NCBI RefSeq assembly: GCF_034190915.1 | Contig: NW_026947503.1 | Location: 24,386,532 to 24,450,531 of the forward strand | Length of the DNA stretch: 64,000 bases | Origin: Cavia porcellus | Lineage: Eukaryota; Chordata; Mammalia; Rodentia; Caviidae | Reading direction: 5' to 3' | In this document: positions 24,942 to 36,332 of the stretch, piece by piece | Position numbering within the stretch: position 1 is the first letter of the stretch | How the letters are laid out: each line of letters starts with the position of its first letter | Program-made: the position numbers and the translations under genes | Notes under the pieces: generated by a model | Told to the model about the DNA's origin: nothing | Seen by the model: the letters and a program-made list of their open reading frames with translations, nothing else | Databases searched by the model: none

Positions 24942-25734
24942 AAAATTTATAGTGCTGAATTCTCATATCAGTAAAAGAGAACAAGCTCAAATAAGCTAAT
25001 GTTGAACATCAAGTTTCTAGAAAAAGAGGAGCAATCCAGACCCAAAACTCATACAAGGGAGAAAACTGTAATGATCAGAGCACAAATTTATGCAACTGAG
25101 ACTATGAAAACAATATAAAGAATCAATGAATTGAATATTTGGTTCTTTGAAAGATTAAATAAAATTGGCAAACTCTTAGATAAACTTATCAAAAAAACAG
25201 GAAAGAAAAGACTCAAATTCATGCAATTAGAAATGACAAGGTTGAAATCAAACAGATCCTGCAGAAATCCAGCAAATTATCAATATCTACTTTGAGAATC
25301 TTTATGTTAATAAGACAGAAAATACAGAAGTAATGGACAAATTGTTAGATGCATATGAATTTCCAAAGTTGATTCAAGAAAATATAAAAATTCTAAATAC
25401 CCCAGTATCCGTCAATAAAACTAAAAACATGACTAAAAACTTAACAAAAAGGAAAAGCCCAGGCAGGTCCTGATGGAGTCACTGCTAAATTCTATAAGAA
25501 ATTTAGGGATGATTTAATGCCATTATTCATCAATCTCTTTAATGAAATGGAAAGGGAAGCAATGCTCACAGAGTCATTCCTGGAAGCAAGTATTACCTTG
25601 ATACCACAAGCAGAGAAGGGCCCAGCAGAAAAAAGAAAACTACAGACCTGGCTGAGACCCAATAAGTTATCCGAAATCAAGTCCCTACAGCAGTGGCACA
25701 CACTAACCACACTAACCCAGTGAAGCCTCAGAAG

Positions 25735-25945
25735 TTTGACTGATCTGGAGGGGAGGCCAGCAAAGAAATACAGTGCAGGTCACAGCAGTTTGACTGATGC
25801 GGAGGAGAGGCAGCACAAAGTAATATAGTGCAGGCCACAGGAGCTTGACTGACCTGGAGGGGAGGCCATGCATAGTAATACAGTGCAGGCTATAGCAGCT
25901 TGACTGATCCAGAGAGGAGGGGCCAGCATACGCTGTCCCTGTCTC
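25735..25945 (+). repeat. tandem ~57-bp monomers in L1 5'UTR
   Basis: About 3.5 copies of a unit reading 'ttgactgatctggagggga', 'ggccagcaaag', 'aatacagtgcaggtcacagc', with small changes between units. The array lies immediately upstream of ORF1. Tandem promoter monomers are known from mouse L1 5'UTRs, but the unit here is much shorter than the ~200-bp murine monomers. Confidence 0.75.
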
Positions 25946-26107
25946 CAACTCACTAGCACACTGCAGTGTGAAGGGTCATCTAGCTAGTGCACTTCAGAAG
26001 AACTGTAACCAACCAAGAAAGAAACTGGGGCCTCCTGGAAGCAACAACAAAAAGTTTCCAGGTCCCAACCCTAAGAACATTGACCCAGGACAGGTAAATA
26101 CAAAGGA

Positions 26108-27020
26108 GAATGAGAACAGCAAACATGCAATATCACAGTGGACATAAAGAGATATATTCGGGACCTCATAGATGAGTTCAAAAGGGAAATATTTAGCCAA
26201 GTAAAGCAAGATATAAGAAGATTAATAAAAGAGATACTAAGCACCCCTCAAGCAGACACAGACGGAAGAAGAGAGGAACTCAAACAAAAGAGAGAACCAT
26301 TTGATGAAGAATATAAAAAAATATATAGAATACATGAAGCAGATTCAAAAAGATCACCAGGAAATTAAAAACTCTATGGAAAGATGGCAAATCAGCTTGA
26401 AAGAAACTAAGGATAGATTATCCAAACTGGAGAACAGTTTTTCAATGTGGGGTTCTGAAAGGGAAAACTTTTTAAAAATAACAAGGAAACAAGCAGTAAC
26501 AGTACAAAGGCTAGAAGATGACAAGAGGATCTATAACTTGAAAACAGTCTTTCTTTAAATAATTTTTTTTAAAAAAGAGCATGAGTGAAGTATTTCAGAT
26601 CCTAAAGGAAAATAACTTCCAACTCAGACTGATGTACCCTGCAAAACTGTGCTTCCAAATGGGTGGAGAAATAAGATACTTCCACAACAAAGAACAGCTG
26701 AAGAACTTCATGAGCACCAAACCAACCCTGCAAAGAATACTGAAAGATTGTTGGATCATTGAACAGAACTGTTTGCAGTCTCACTGTTTGAATATCCACT
26801 TTATATGCTTTAATTTTGTAACTTGAACAACTATGTCTGACAATATGTAATCTATTAACTAGTGATTTCCTACTGTTTATTTTTTCTGAAATTCTGTATA
26901 ACTTGTACCTTTTTCTGTTTTTTTTTCCTTTAACTCTTTAAATAAAATTTTTTTACATTTTTTTAAAGAATACTGAAAGATATTCTAGATAGACATAGGA
27001 AAAAACCACTAAGCAGGGCA
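26108..27020 (+). pseudogene. LINE-1 ORF1 (broken)
   Basis: The coiled-coil portion at 26138-26558 is split between two frames (DIKRYIRDLIDEFKREIF, then WQISLKETKDRLSKLE). Most of the central RNA-recognition domain is missing after about 26558. The C-terminal domain resumes at 26581 (NNFQLRLMYPAKLCFQ) and is cut by another L1 3'-end insertion at 26749-26964. In an active element ORF1p is a trimeric RNA-binding chaperone; this copy could not make it. A better-preserved relative is the open frame at 59690-60757. Confidence 0.8.
26749..26964 (+). mobile_element. 216-bp LINE 3' end inserted in L1 ORF1
   Basis: Matches the last ~200 bp of the ORF1-only element (61879-62080): 'ttggatcattgaacagaact' and 'gtaatctattaactagtgat'. 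Ends 'aaataaaa'. Flanked by a perfect 17-bp duplication 'aaagaatactgaaagat' at 26732-26748 and 26965-26981. A strongly 5'-truncated retrotransposition. Confidence 0.9.
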
Positions 27021-27099
27021 AACAATTAAACAGAGTGGAAAAGTAAAAAATCAACAGCAGAAGGATAACATGTCAACAGTAAACCAATAAATATGAGTT

Positions 27100-30000
27100 A
27101 TGACCATTAATGTAAATGGCCTCAATTCACCAATTAAAAGAAACAGACTGGCAGAACGGATCAAGAAACAACATCCAACCATATGCTGTATACAGGAAAC
27201 TCATCTAACCCAAAGGGAAATTCATAGACTGAAAATCAAAGGATGGAAAACAACACTCCATGCAACAGGATCCCAAAAATAGCAGGAGTAGCTATTCTGT
27301 TTGCAGACAATGTGAACTTCAAACCAAGAATGATCCAAAGAGATAAAGAAGGCCACTGCATACTAGTTAGGGGAAAACTTCAAGAGGAAGAGATAATAAT
27401 CTTAAATATATATGCACCAAATTTGGGAGCGCCCAGCTAAACAAAACAAATATTAACAGAAATGAAAAAATCAAATAAGCATAACACAATTTTAACAGGA
27501 GACCTTAACGTGCCATTGACACAAAGGGACAGATCAACCAGACAGAAAATCAGCAAAAAAATAACAGAACTGAATCACACCTGTGAACAAATGGGCTTAG
27601 TAGAGGTATACAGAGTGTTCCACCCAACATCAGAATATACATTCTTCTCATCAGCACATAGAACATTCTCTAATATAGACCATATACTAGCCCACAGAAC
27701 AAGCTTAAGCAGATGCAAAAGAACTGAAATTATCCCATGCATGTTATCAGATCATAGCACCATAAAACTAGAAATTAATAACAAAATAAACTTCAAAAAA
27801 CCCACATATACATGGAAATTGAATAATATACTGCTGAGCAATCAGTGGGTCACAGAGGAAATTAAAGAAGAAATCAAACAATGTTTGCAGGCAAATAAAA
27901 ATACAAATACATCTTACCGGAACCTGTGGGATGCAATGAAAGTGGTCCTCAGAGGAAAATTTATTGCAGTGAATTCCCAAATCAGGAAAACAGAATGAAT
28001 GCAAATAAATAATCTGATGCTACACCTCAAACATCTAGAAAAAGAAGAGCAAGTCAATCCCAAAACCAAAAGAAGGGAGGAAATTACAAAACTCAGAGCA
28101 GAAACCAATGAAATAGAGACTAAGAAAACAATACAAAGAATCAATGAATCATAAAGTTGGTTCTTTGAAATAATAAATAAAATTGACAAGCCTCTAGCCA
28201 AACTTATTAAGAAAGGAAGGAAAAACCTCAAATTCATGCAATAAGCAATTAAAAGGGCAAAATCACTACAGACCCTATGGAAATATAAAAGATCATCAAT
28301 ACCTATTTTGAAAACCTCTACTTTCATAGGCTTGCTAACTCAGAAGAAATTGACAAATTCCTAGAAATACATGAATTACCAAATCTGGGTCAAGAAGATA
28401 TAAAATTGCTGGATAACCCAATTTCAATTAACAAAATTGAAAATGTAATTAAATCTCTACCAACAAAGAAAAGCCCAGGTTCAGATGGATTCACTGCAGA
28501 ATTCTACAAGAAATTCAAAGGAGATTTAATGCCAACACTTCTCAAACTCTTCAATGAAACTGAAAAGGAATTGGTTCTCCCTAACTCATTCCTGGAAGCA
28601 AATATTACTCTAATACCAAAACCTGAGAAAGACCCAACCAAAGAAGAGAACTATCAGCCAATCTCCCTAATGAACATAGATGCAAAAATTCTCAATAAAA
28701 TTTTGGCAAACAGAATGCAGCAAATCATCAAGAAGATTATATACCATGACCAAGTAGGATTCACCCCAGGAATGCAGGGATGGTTCAACATATGTAACTC
28801 ATAAATGTAATCCATCTATCAATAGAGCCAAAAATAAGAACCACATGATCATTTCTCTTTTTTTCTTTTTTTTTTTTTCTTTTTACCTTTTTCCTTTTTA
28901 TCGGTACCAGGGATTGAACTCACGACTTGCCTGCTTCCAAGGCAGGTGCTTATGCCACTGAACTAAATCCCCAGACCCACATGATCATTTCTATAGATGC
29001 ATAAAAAAGCTTTTGATAAGCTCCAACACTTATTCATGATTTTAAAAAAAGCCTTACACAAAATTGGAATAGATGGTCTTTACCTCAGTATGATAAAAGC
29101 CATCTATGACAACCCAACAGCCAGCATCGTATTAAAACAACCAGAAACTGAAAGCCTTTACCCTAAAATCAGGAACAAGACAAAAATGTCCATTATCACC
29201 ACTCCTATTCAATATAGTGCTGGAAATACTAGTCAGAGCAAATACGCAACAGAGAGAAAAGGAGTAAGGATAGGAAAAGAAGAAGTTAAATTATCATTAT
29301 TTGCAGATGACATCTACATAAAAGACCCCCCAAAACTCTATTGAAAGACTCCTCAATATAATAAATTCAGTAATGTAGCTGATACAAAGTCAACAATCAA
29401 TAGCATTCCTATATACTAACTAGCAAAACCACTGAGAGAAATAAGAGAAGCTACACCCTTTACAATAGCATCCAACAAAATGAAATACTTAGGAATTAAT
29501 CTAACAAAGAAGCAAAAGATATATTCAGGGAAAATATAATACCCTGAAAAAAGAAATTGAAGAGGACCTCAGAAAATGGAAAGACATCCCTTGTTCATGG
29601 ATAGGAAAAGCAAACATTGTGAAAATGGCTATTCTTCAAAAACTGTTATACAGATTTAATGCAATCCCAATCAAAATACCACTAGCGTACCTCACAGATC
29701 TAGAAAAATCATTCCTCAGATTCATCTGGAACTAGAAGAGACCCAGAATAGCAAAGGCAATTCTAAGCAATAAAGGCAAAGCAGGAGACATCACAATCCC
29801 TGACTTGAAGTTATACTATAAAGCTACTGCAATAAAATCAGCATGGTACTGGAATAAAAACAGACCTGAAGATCAATGGAATAGATCAGAAGATACAAAT
29901 ACAACTACAAACACATTCAGCCACCTTATCTTTGATAAAAGGGCCAAACACGTCCATTGGAAGAAAGATAATTTCTTCAGTAAATGATGCTGGAAAAATT

Positions 30001-30990
30001 GGCTCTCCATATGCCAAAAACTAAAACTACACCCATGCCTATCACCTTGCACTAAAGTCTAAATGGATAAAAGATCTAAATATTAAAACAGAAACACTAA
30101 ATCTGTTGGAAGACAAAGTAGGTAGAAATCTTGAAGACACAGGGGTAGGTAGAGAATTCATGAACAGGAATCAAACCGAATGGGAAATACTTCCCAGAAT
30201 CAACAACTAGGATCAGGTCTCATTAAAGAGTTTCTGCATGTGGAAAAAATCTCCAGAGTAGTGAAAAGAAAACCCAAAAATTGGGAAAAAAAACTTAGTG
30301 AACTGTTCCTCAGACAAAAGACTTCTGTTTAGAACATATAAAGAATTAAAAAACATCAGACCCCCAAAATTCAAAGACCAATCCAAAAATGCGTATCTGA
30401 GATGAATGCACAGTCCTCAGATAAAGAAATACAAATGTCAAATAGATATGTGAAAAAATGTTCATCATCATTAGTCATTAGAGAAATGCAAATTAAAATC
30501 ACACTGAGATTCCATCTCACTCCAGAAAGAATGTCCAGGATCAAGAAAACTACCAACAACAAATACTGGAGAGGCTGTGGGGAAAAAGGAACTCTCTTGC
30601 ACTATTGGTGGGAATGTAGACTGGTGCAACCACTGTGGAAATCAGTCTAGAAGTTCCTCAAAAAGCTGGGATTGGAGGTCCCATTTGACCCCGCTATCCC
30701 ACTTCTGGGCATATTTCCAGAATTAAAAACATTATACTACAGTGATATATGTGCACTCATGTTTATAGCAGCATAGTTTGTCATAGCCAGATCTTGGAAA
30801 CAACCTAAAGGTCCATCAACTAAGGAACAGATTTTTAAAAATGTGTTTTTTTAATACAATGGAGTACTACTCTGCTATAAAGAAGGATCACATTGAGATA
30901 TTCATAAGTAAATGGATGCAACTCGAGACCATACTCCTAAGTGAAAAAAATCAAACTCACATGTGTAAATACTGTATAGTCTACTTAGCG
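27100..30990 (+). pseudogene. LINE-1 ORF2 (endonuclease + reverse transcriptase), broken
   Basis: Starts MTINVNGLNSPIKRNR, the apurinic-endonuclease-like domain (CCIQETHLT at about 27.19 kb, GDLNVPL at about 27.5 kb, SDHSTIKLE at about 27.75 kb). The reverse transcriptase follows: [13 protein letters not shown] (about 28.47 kb), [20 protein letters not shown] (about 28.61 kb) and the catalytic FADD at about 29.30 kb. The cysteine-rich C-terminus ([14 protein letters not shown]) is at about 30.58 kb. Stops or frameshifts occur at about 27.28, 27.44, 28.0, 28.8 and 29.34 kb and beyond. An ID SINE splits the RT domain at 28857-28976. Family role: target-primed reverse transcription. Confidence 0.85.
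28857..28976 (-). mobile_element. ID-type SINE (reverse) with 16-bp target duplication
   Basis: Antisense ID ('ggtaccagggattgaactca', 'gcttatgccactgaacta', 'aatccccagac') with a T-rich copied tail at its left. Bracketed by 'ccacatgatcatttct' at 28841-28856 and 28977-28992, splitting L1 ORF2. Confidence 0.95.
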
Positions 30991-31008
30991 TAAGAAATGG
31001 TAAGAGGA

Positions 31009-31098
31009 GACTAGGGGTTTAGCTTAGCAGCATAAACACCTGCCTGGTGCTGAGGTCATGAGTTTGATCCCTGGTACCAAAAAAAAAAAGAGAGAGAG
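31009..31098 (+). mobile_element. ID-type SINE
   Basis: 'gactaggggtttagcttag', 'tcatgagtttgatccctggt', then a poly-A and GA tail. 'atggtaag' is present on both sides. Located at the start of the L1 3'UTR. Confidence 0.85.
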
Positions 31099-31639
31099 AG
31101 ATGGTAAGTGTACATAAGATACAAAAACTCAATAATTATAATTAAATGGTAAGAATCTGCTTAAAGTGGAAAAAATAATATCTGAGGGAAAGTGAGGGGG
31201 GAAAGGAAGGGAAAAGAAAAAAATGTCTAAAATTATATAAACACACAAGATAGCTAAGATCATTACTCTATAAACTCTTAAGTTCTTGGAACAAAATAGT
31301 TAACATTCATAGCATTGGAACAATTGTTCATATTATTGTATGGTGATCTGAGGAGCTCTTGAAGATCATTATGTAAAATAACAACCCTAGTTGTGCTCAT
31401 ACCGCCTTGTTTTGAAGGCCTGTACTGTCAGTGTTCTGGGCTCTTTGCTATTTTACATGTCTTTGCTAGTTTACATGTCTTTTTCGTTTCGTGTTTTTCT
31501 AGGAATTTGTTTTGTTTTGTCTTGATTTGTTCTGTTTTTCCCTCTAATACAGAAAGGATAGAAATACACAGAGCGACACATGCATGCGTAGAACTTCTAA
31601 AAACTTTATGAGAATCGATAATATAATGCATGATGAACT

Positions 31640-32960
31640 GAACAGCTACTTTGAAGAAAAAGAGACACTAAGGTACCCAGAGCTAATTCCATAGCATTAT
31701 ATTGTGAAATCCAGCTATACTATTGTTCAGAGTGACTTTAGTCGGTTTTTTTCTTGCTTAAGTTCAACATACATGAAGGTATGGACAGCTATTTTGAACA
31801 GCACAAGAGACATTATGGCAGCCATTTTGACTTCCTTATCGTCTGCTCTTGAAGACCTAAAATGCCTTCATCATCCTGCTCTGATCAGTCTAATACAATT
31901 TTGCTTTGTATGAGTTCATTGTATGTGAAGATATGGACAACTATTTAGAAGAAAACAGACAATATGATAGACAGTGAAGATCTCTTGCTGTCTTGCTTTG
32001 AAATGTGTCTCTTACATTATTACCTTATGATCTATTTTGTTATGTTTAATTTTACCTTCTTTTTAAAAAACTGTTCAAAGGGGAAAAACTCAGGGAAAAG
32101 GAGAAAAGAAGGAAGAGAAAAGAAAAAAGATGTAGATTTGTATACATACACTTAAAGGTTACTAAGATGATTGCACTACTAATTCTATTAGCTTTTGGGA
32201 CAAAACAGTGAACATTCATAGAATTAGATCAATTTTGCATGTCTGTATACAGTAATTTGAGCAACACGTTTGAAGATAACTATGCAAAACAAGAAAATTT
32301 GTTATGGTGCTACCACCTTGTTTTGAAAGCCTACCTTGTTATTGTTTTGGATTGTTTGTTATTGTTACTTATTTGTCTCTTTTGTTTCTTGTTTTTCTTA
32401 TACTGTGTTTTGTTTTGTTTTTCCCTCTAATACAGAATGAACAGATGTACATGTATAGACTTACAAATGCCTAGCACTTCTCCTAAAGAGTTTACAAGAG
32501 TTGATTTTATTATGTGTGATGCTATGAACAGCTACATTGAAGAAAACAAGACATCATGGTAGCAATTGCTGATTTCCAATTATCTTGTTTTGAGGTCCAG
32601 TAATGCATTTATTCTTTGTTTTGATTGGTTTTAGTCAGTTTTCTATTATTTGATTTCAATATGTGTAAAAGTATGGACAACTATTTTGAAGAGAAAAGAG
32701 ACATTACTGATTTCGTATTGTCTGGTTTTGAAGGCCCGAAAGGCTCTCATTCTTTTGTTTTGATTGGTTTTATATTATTTTTCTTTGCACTAATTTATTG
32801 TAGGTGAAGGTATGGACAACTATTTCGAAGAAAACAAGAGACAATATGGTAGCCACTGTTGATTTCCTGTTGTCTTATTTTGAAATCCTGTGTTACTTGC
32901 ATTGTTTTGCTCTATCTGCTTTGTTTTGTTGTATTTTGTATTGTTTTTAGTCTCTTTAAA
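31640..32960 (+). repeat. internally repeated L1 3'UTR
   Basis: Several diverged tandem copies of a ~150-190-bp unit. Each carries 'tatggacaactattttgaa', 'aagagacattatggtagcc', 'gatttcctattgtcttgttt' and a T-rich 'ttgattggtttta' part. Copies start near 31640, 31780, 31930, 32520, 32675 and 32810. The same blocks occur in the 3'UTRs at 22.9-23.2, 18.4-19.0 and 60.8-61.6 kb. Confidence 0.65.
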
Positions 32961-32964
32961 AAAA

Positions 32965-33860
32965 TTTAAAGAATTGAAAAAAATCAAACCTCTCCCCCAA
33001 ATTTAAACTCAATCAAAAAGTGGGCATCTGAGATGATTGCACAGTTCTTAGATGAAGAAATACAAATCGCAAATAAATATATGAAAAATGTTCAACATCA
33101 CTGGTCATTTGAGAGATGCAAATTAAAACAACTCTGAAATTTCATCTCACTCCAACGAGAATGACTATCATCAAGAAGTCAACCAATAAAAATGCTGACA
33201 GGGCTGTGGGAAAAAAGGAGCCCTTGTCCACTGTTGGTGGGAGTGTAAACTGGTGCATTGAGTGTGGAAATTAGTGTGGAGATTCCTCAGAAAACTAGGA
33301 CCAGAGGTCCCATTTGACCCAGCTGTTCCCTTTCTTGGTGAGTAGTAAAAGCTCAGTACCACAGCAGTATACGTGCACCCAGGTTTCTAGCAGCACAGTT
33401 TATAATAGCTAAATGTTGGAATGAGCCCAAATGAATAAAGACAGTTTTTTTTATACAATGGAGTTCCTCTCAGCCAGAAACAAGGATAAACTTGAGACAT
33501 TTCTAGCTAAATGGATTCACCTTGAGCCCATTTTCTTAAGTGAAATAAATTGGGTGTGCTTGTGTAAATGTTGCATTTTCTCTCTGATGTGACCAACTGA
33601 AAGGATGAATAAGAACTAAAATGTAGGTAGATATTGTGAAATAGACAATTTTTCAAAAGGAAAAGGGAACTGAGGGAAAAGAAAAAGGAGAAAAAAGGAA
33701 ATAAATCTGTGTAAATAAGGTGGGGAAAAGAAGTTGAAGGGAGCAGAGAGGAATGAGAAAAAAGAGGAACTAAGATACAGCATGCACAGTATAAATTTCC
33801 TGTGACAAATGTGATCATTATGTATATCTAAATTGTACCAATAAACTTAATAATAAAAAG
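32965..33860 (+). mobile_element. older LINE-1 3' end (ORF2 tail + 3'UTR)
   Basis: 'gtgggcatctgagatgattg', 'cactgttggtgggagtgtaa' and 'tatacaatggagttcctctc' are late ORF2. A purine-rich 3'UTR follows, ending near 'aataaacttaataataaaaa'. Diverged, with many stops; a different subfamily from the preceding L1. Confidence 0.8.
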
Positions 33861-35387
33861 TTTAAATTGGAAGCATAATAAGTCTTTACATCCACAAGGC
33901 ATTAGTAAACTTTTTGTTCACAAAAATGACTTGCCTTTCAGTTTGTATATTTCGCAGCATCTTGTAGGATTTTGTTTGTCACAACTTCCAACATTGAATG
34001 GCAGTGCTCGCATTCTGTCCATCCCTTTCATCCCTGACAAAACTCTCACTCTATTTTTGATTCTAGTTCTAACATTAAATTGTTCGATTTGGCTGTGTGG
34101 CCATTTCACAAATATGTCAATTATGTACTCACATTTCTGTTTTCTGTATCAACTGAATCAAGGTCTTCATTTCGTGTGTATCAGTCAATTCTTGCTCCAT
34201 TTTACTGTCACAGGAATTTTGGCTCAAATGGCCAATGTCAAAGTCATCATCATCAACTTACAGTGGAAAAGTAAGGAACAGGCCCTCTGAACCCAGTCTT
34301 ATATAGCAGGAGCTTCAACTTCTACTATTTCAGCCCCGAGTTGGTGATATTTTTTAATGGCATCCCTAGAAAACTAACAATAGTGGTGAGAGGTTTAGAG
34401 TCTATCAGCAGGTGCTCCTGTTGGGTTTGGAAGGCAGAAGGGAGACAGATAATCCTCTGCTGCTTCTGCAGTTTCTCTGGGAAGAGATCTTGGATGAGTC
34501 TGGTTTTGTCATGGTAGTTTTCCATTCATAGCTATTTCTGATTGCATTAGCTTCCTGATCAAAGCAGATTCCTGATAACACAAGATCCCAAAACACAGCA
34601 AAAGAAGCATTGCTCTGGAGTTAGTAGCTACAAAATTGACTTCTCAAATTGACAGCTGACTTCCTGTTCATGGAAGATTCAGGAGCTCCCATACCACTGT
34701 ACTGTGGCTGTGGGAATCAGTCCTGAAAGCTCTGGGCAACAGAAGGCTCTGTAGCTAGCTGAGCTTCACGCCCCGCCCCTACAACCTGGCTGATCCATGC
34801 TACTCCAAATACTTTAAGGAACAATGCCTTGTGGAACCAATGAAAAGCCCTAAAATGTTCCTAGAGTCATGAATCATTCTATGTCCTTTTTGATTATTAA
34901 TATTCTTTTCCCGAAAAATAGCCTCTAACTTGCTGTTGAGCCCACCCACAGATAGAAACTCAACCATGGGACTTTGGAGGTCATTAGAGACATTTGAATG
35001 AATCAACTGCACCCTAATCCAGGGAGTCATAAAGTTAGTGGAAATGGAATCCAGGCCCTAAAGTGCTAGGAAATCACTGGAAAAGACGCTCTGCGATCCC
35101 AGGGCTCTGCCTCCTGCTACATTCTCATCTGCCGTGGCCTCATGGGTGGTTCCCTAGGACCAGCTGACCTGGAAAATGTTAAATCTGTTTTACAAGAGAT
35201 TCCATACAGTAACGTGAAATAGCATAAGACTGATGCAACCTTACAGCCCCACTTAGTGATGGCTGTACAAGCCAGAGAAATCCTTGCAGTGGGCAAAACT
35301 TTGAATTTTTCACAGGAGAATAGTGACTCAGAGTTTTTTCACTAAGGTCTGGGCCACAGCTAATGATCTGGGTGGTGATTACAGGCC
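33861..35387. other. no gene seen
   Basis: Non-coding flank of the retroviral insertion. Overlapping plus-strand frames at 33931-34290 show no domain. Confidence 0.5.
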
Positions 35388-35393
35388 TGGGAG
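35388..35393. repeat. ERV target-site duplication, left copy
   Basis: 'tgggag', identical to 42390-42395. Six base pairs is the usual duplication for betaretrovirus-like integrases. Confidence 0.85.
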
Positions 35394-35714
35394 TGACCTG
35401 CGCAGCTCCAATGAACAGGAGACAGGAGACGCTTTTGTGGACGACAGTTAACTGCTAGTTTATTTAGGCGGGCTCTGGTTTATATATTCGGCCGTGACCA
35501 ATCACAGGCTGCCACAAGGAAGCAGGGCGGGAATGGGATGTAGGCTCCGGCTACTATATCCAGCTGTGGCCAATCAGGAGTTGCCACAGAGTATGGAGTG
35601 AGCACGAAGTGCACACGGGTTGGCTAATTTAAGGAGGGACGTAGCGCATTGCGGAAGCTGGCGTGGTCCTTAGTCCCGGGTGGGGTATGGTATGTTGAGC
35701 GCCTGCGCCCAACA
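35394..35714 (-). repeat. 3' LTR of ERV
   Basis: 321 bp. Read on the minus strand it starts TGTTGGGCGC and ends GGTCA. It contains two CCAAT boxes, a TATA box (35478-35488) and an AATAAA signal (35459-35464). It differs from the 5' LTR only at 35399 (plus-strand t against g). Confidence 0.95.
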
Positions 35715-35729
35715 TCTCCCCCTTTCTTT
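35715..35729 (-). promoter_or_regulatory. polypurine tract
   Basis: The minus strand reads AAAGAAAGGGGGAGA immediately before the 3' LTR. This is the expected plus-strand DNA primer position. Confidence 0.9.
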
Positions 35730-35983
35730 ATAACTGACGCAGGGTCTCCAGAGGTCGGTGCCCCTCGTGAGGTGTCACGCTGCAGTCATGACAGTGCCTC
35801 ACTACTCGTTGGTGCTCTTTTGGAGGGGGCGGGAAATCTGTTTTATGAGCCCAACCCGCGTGCTCGCCAACATGGGGACCGGGGTGTCTCCTGGCCAAGG
35901 ACGACACCCCCTGCGATGCTTTGCTCCACACCTGCGTCACAGCATGGCGAGCCATACTGCCGGGCTTTGACCAGATTCCATGA

Positions 35984-36230
35984 TCAGCAATGCTTGTTTG
36001 ATACTTTGTCCCTATTCCTTTGTCTGCGAATCCGACAGAGCAGAAGTAGACTGCCGAATGCGGCAAGTGTAGTTATGGTAGCCAGAGCCCCTGTTCCTGC
36101 CCATTCCTTTATGAAAGCCAATTGGAGAGTTGGCCCGAGCTGGATCACAGGAAACTCGTCTGAGTCCGCCATAACTGGAACCGGTGCGAACTGGAGTACC
36201 TGCATAACAACAGCTGAAAGTGTACTGTTA
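35984..36230 (-). pseudogene. possible env transmembrane-anchor remnant
   Basis: A short minus-strand open stretch after pol has a ~22-residue hydrophobic segment (TGALATITTLAAFGSLLLL) followed at once by a basic tail (CRIRRQRNRDK) and a stop at 35984. This is the layout of a retroviral Env TM anchor and cytoplasmic tail. An in-frame stop lies just upstream (about 36238) and no surface subunit, cleavage site or fusion peptide is visible, so at most the last ~80 residues of an env survive. Chance hydrophobicity is the alternative. Confidence 0.4.
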
Positions 36231-36332
36231 TCCCAACATTATAACATATAACAGGTTGCGGTGGAGCAATTTAGAAAAGTCATTGGCTGCAAGGGCCGTA
36301 CGAGATGTAAGAAGGAAGGGAAAAGGAGGCTA

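Larger units (their letters stand above)
23291..25653 (+). mobile_element. degraded LINE-1 (ORF1 C-terminus to reverse transcriptase)
   Basis: ORF1 C-terminal coding sequence, inter-ORF region, then ORF2 endonuclease and the start of the RT, all with many stops. It is recognisable by alignment to the better copy at 27.1-28.7 kb: 'ggaaaagcccaggcaggtcc' corresponds to the KSPGSDG region and 'attcctggaagcaagtatta' to [11 protein letters not shown]. Interrupted by a B1 (23487-23627) and an ID (24853-24941). Ends where a new L1 5'UTR starts. Confidence 0.75.
25654..32964 (+). mobile_element. near-complete LINE-1, inactive, with nested insertions
   Basis: Order: 5'UTR with tandem monomers (25.7-25.95 kb), ORF1 (about 26.1-27.0 kb), ORF2 (about 27.1-30.99 kb) and a long repetitive 3'UTR to a poly-A at about 32.96 kb. 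It is the most complete L1 here. It is interrupted by an L1 3'-end insertion (26749-26964), an ID (28857-28976) and an ID (31009-31098), each with target duplications. Both reading frames contain stops and frameshifts, so it is dead. Confidence 0.8.

Noticed and set aside
27914..28327. 137-codon minus-strand frame
   Set aside because: Antisense to L1 ORF2.
35649..36251. 200-codon plus-strand open frame at the left end of the ERV
   Set aside because: It runs antisense through the LTR and post-pol region and has no recognisable domain; a shadow of the retroviral sequence.
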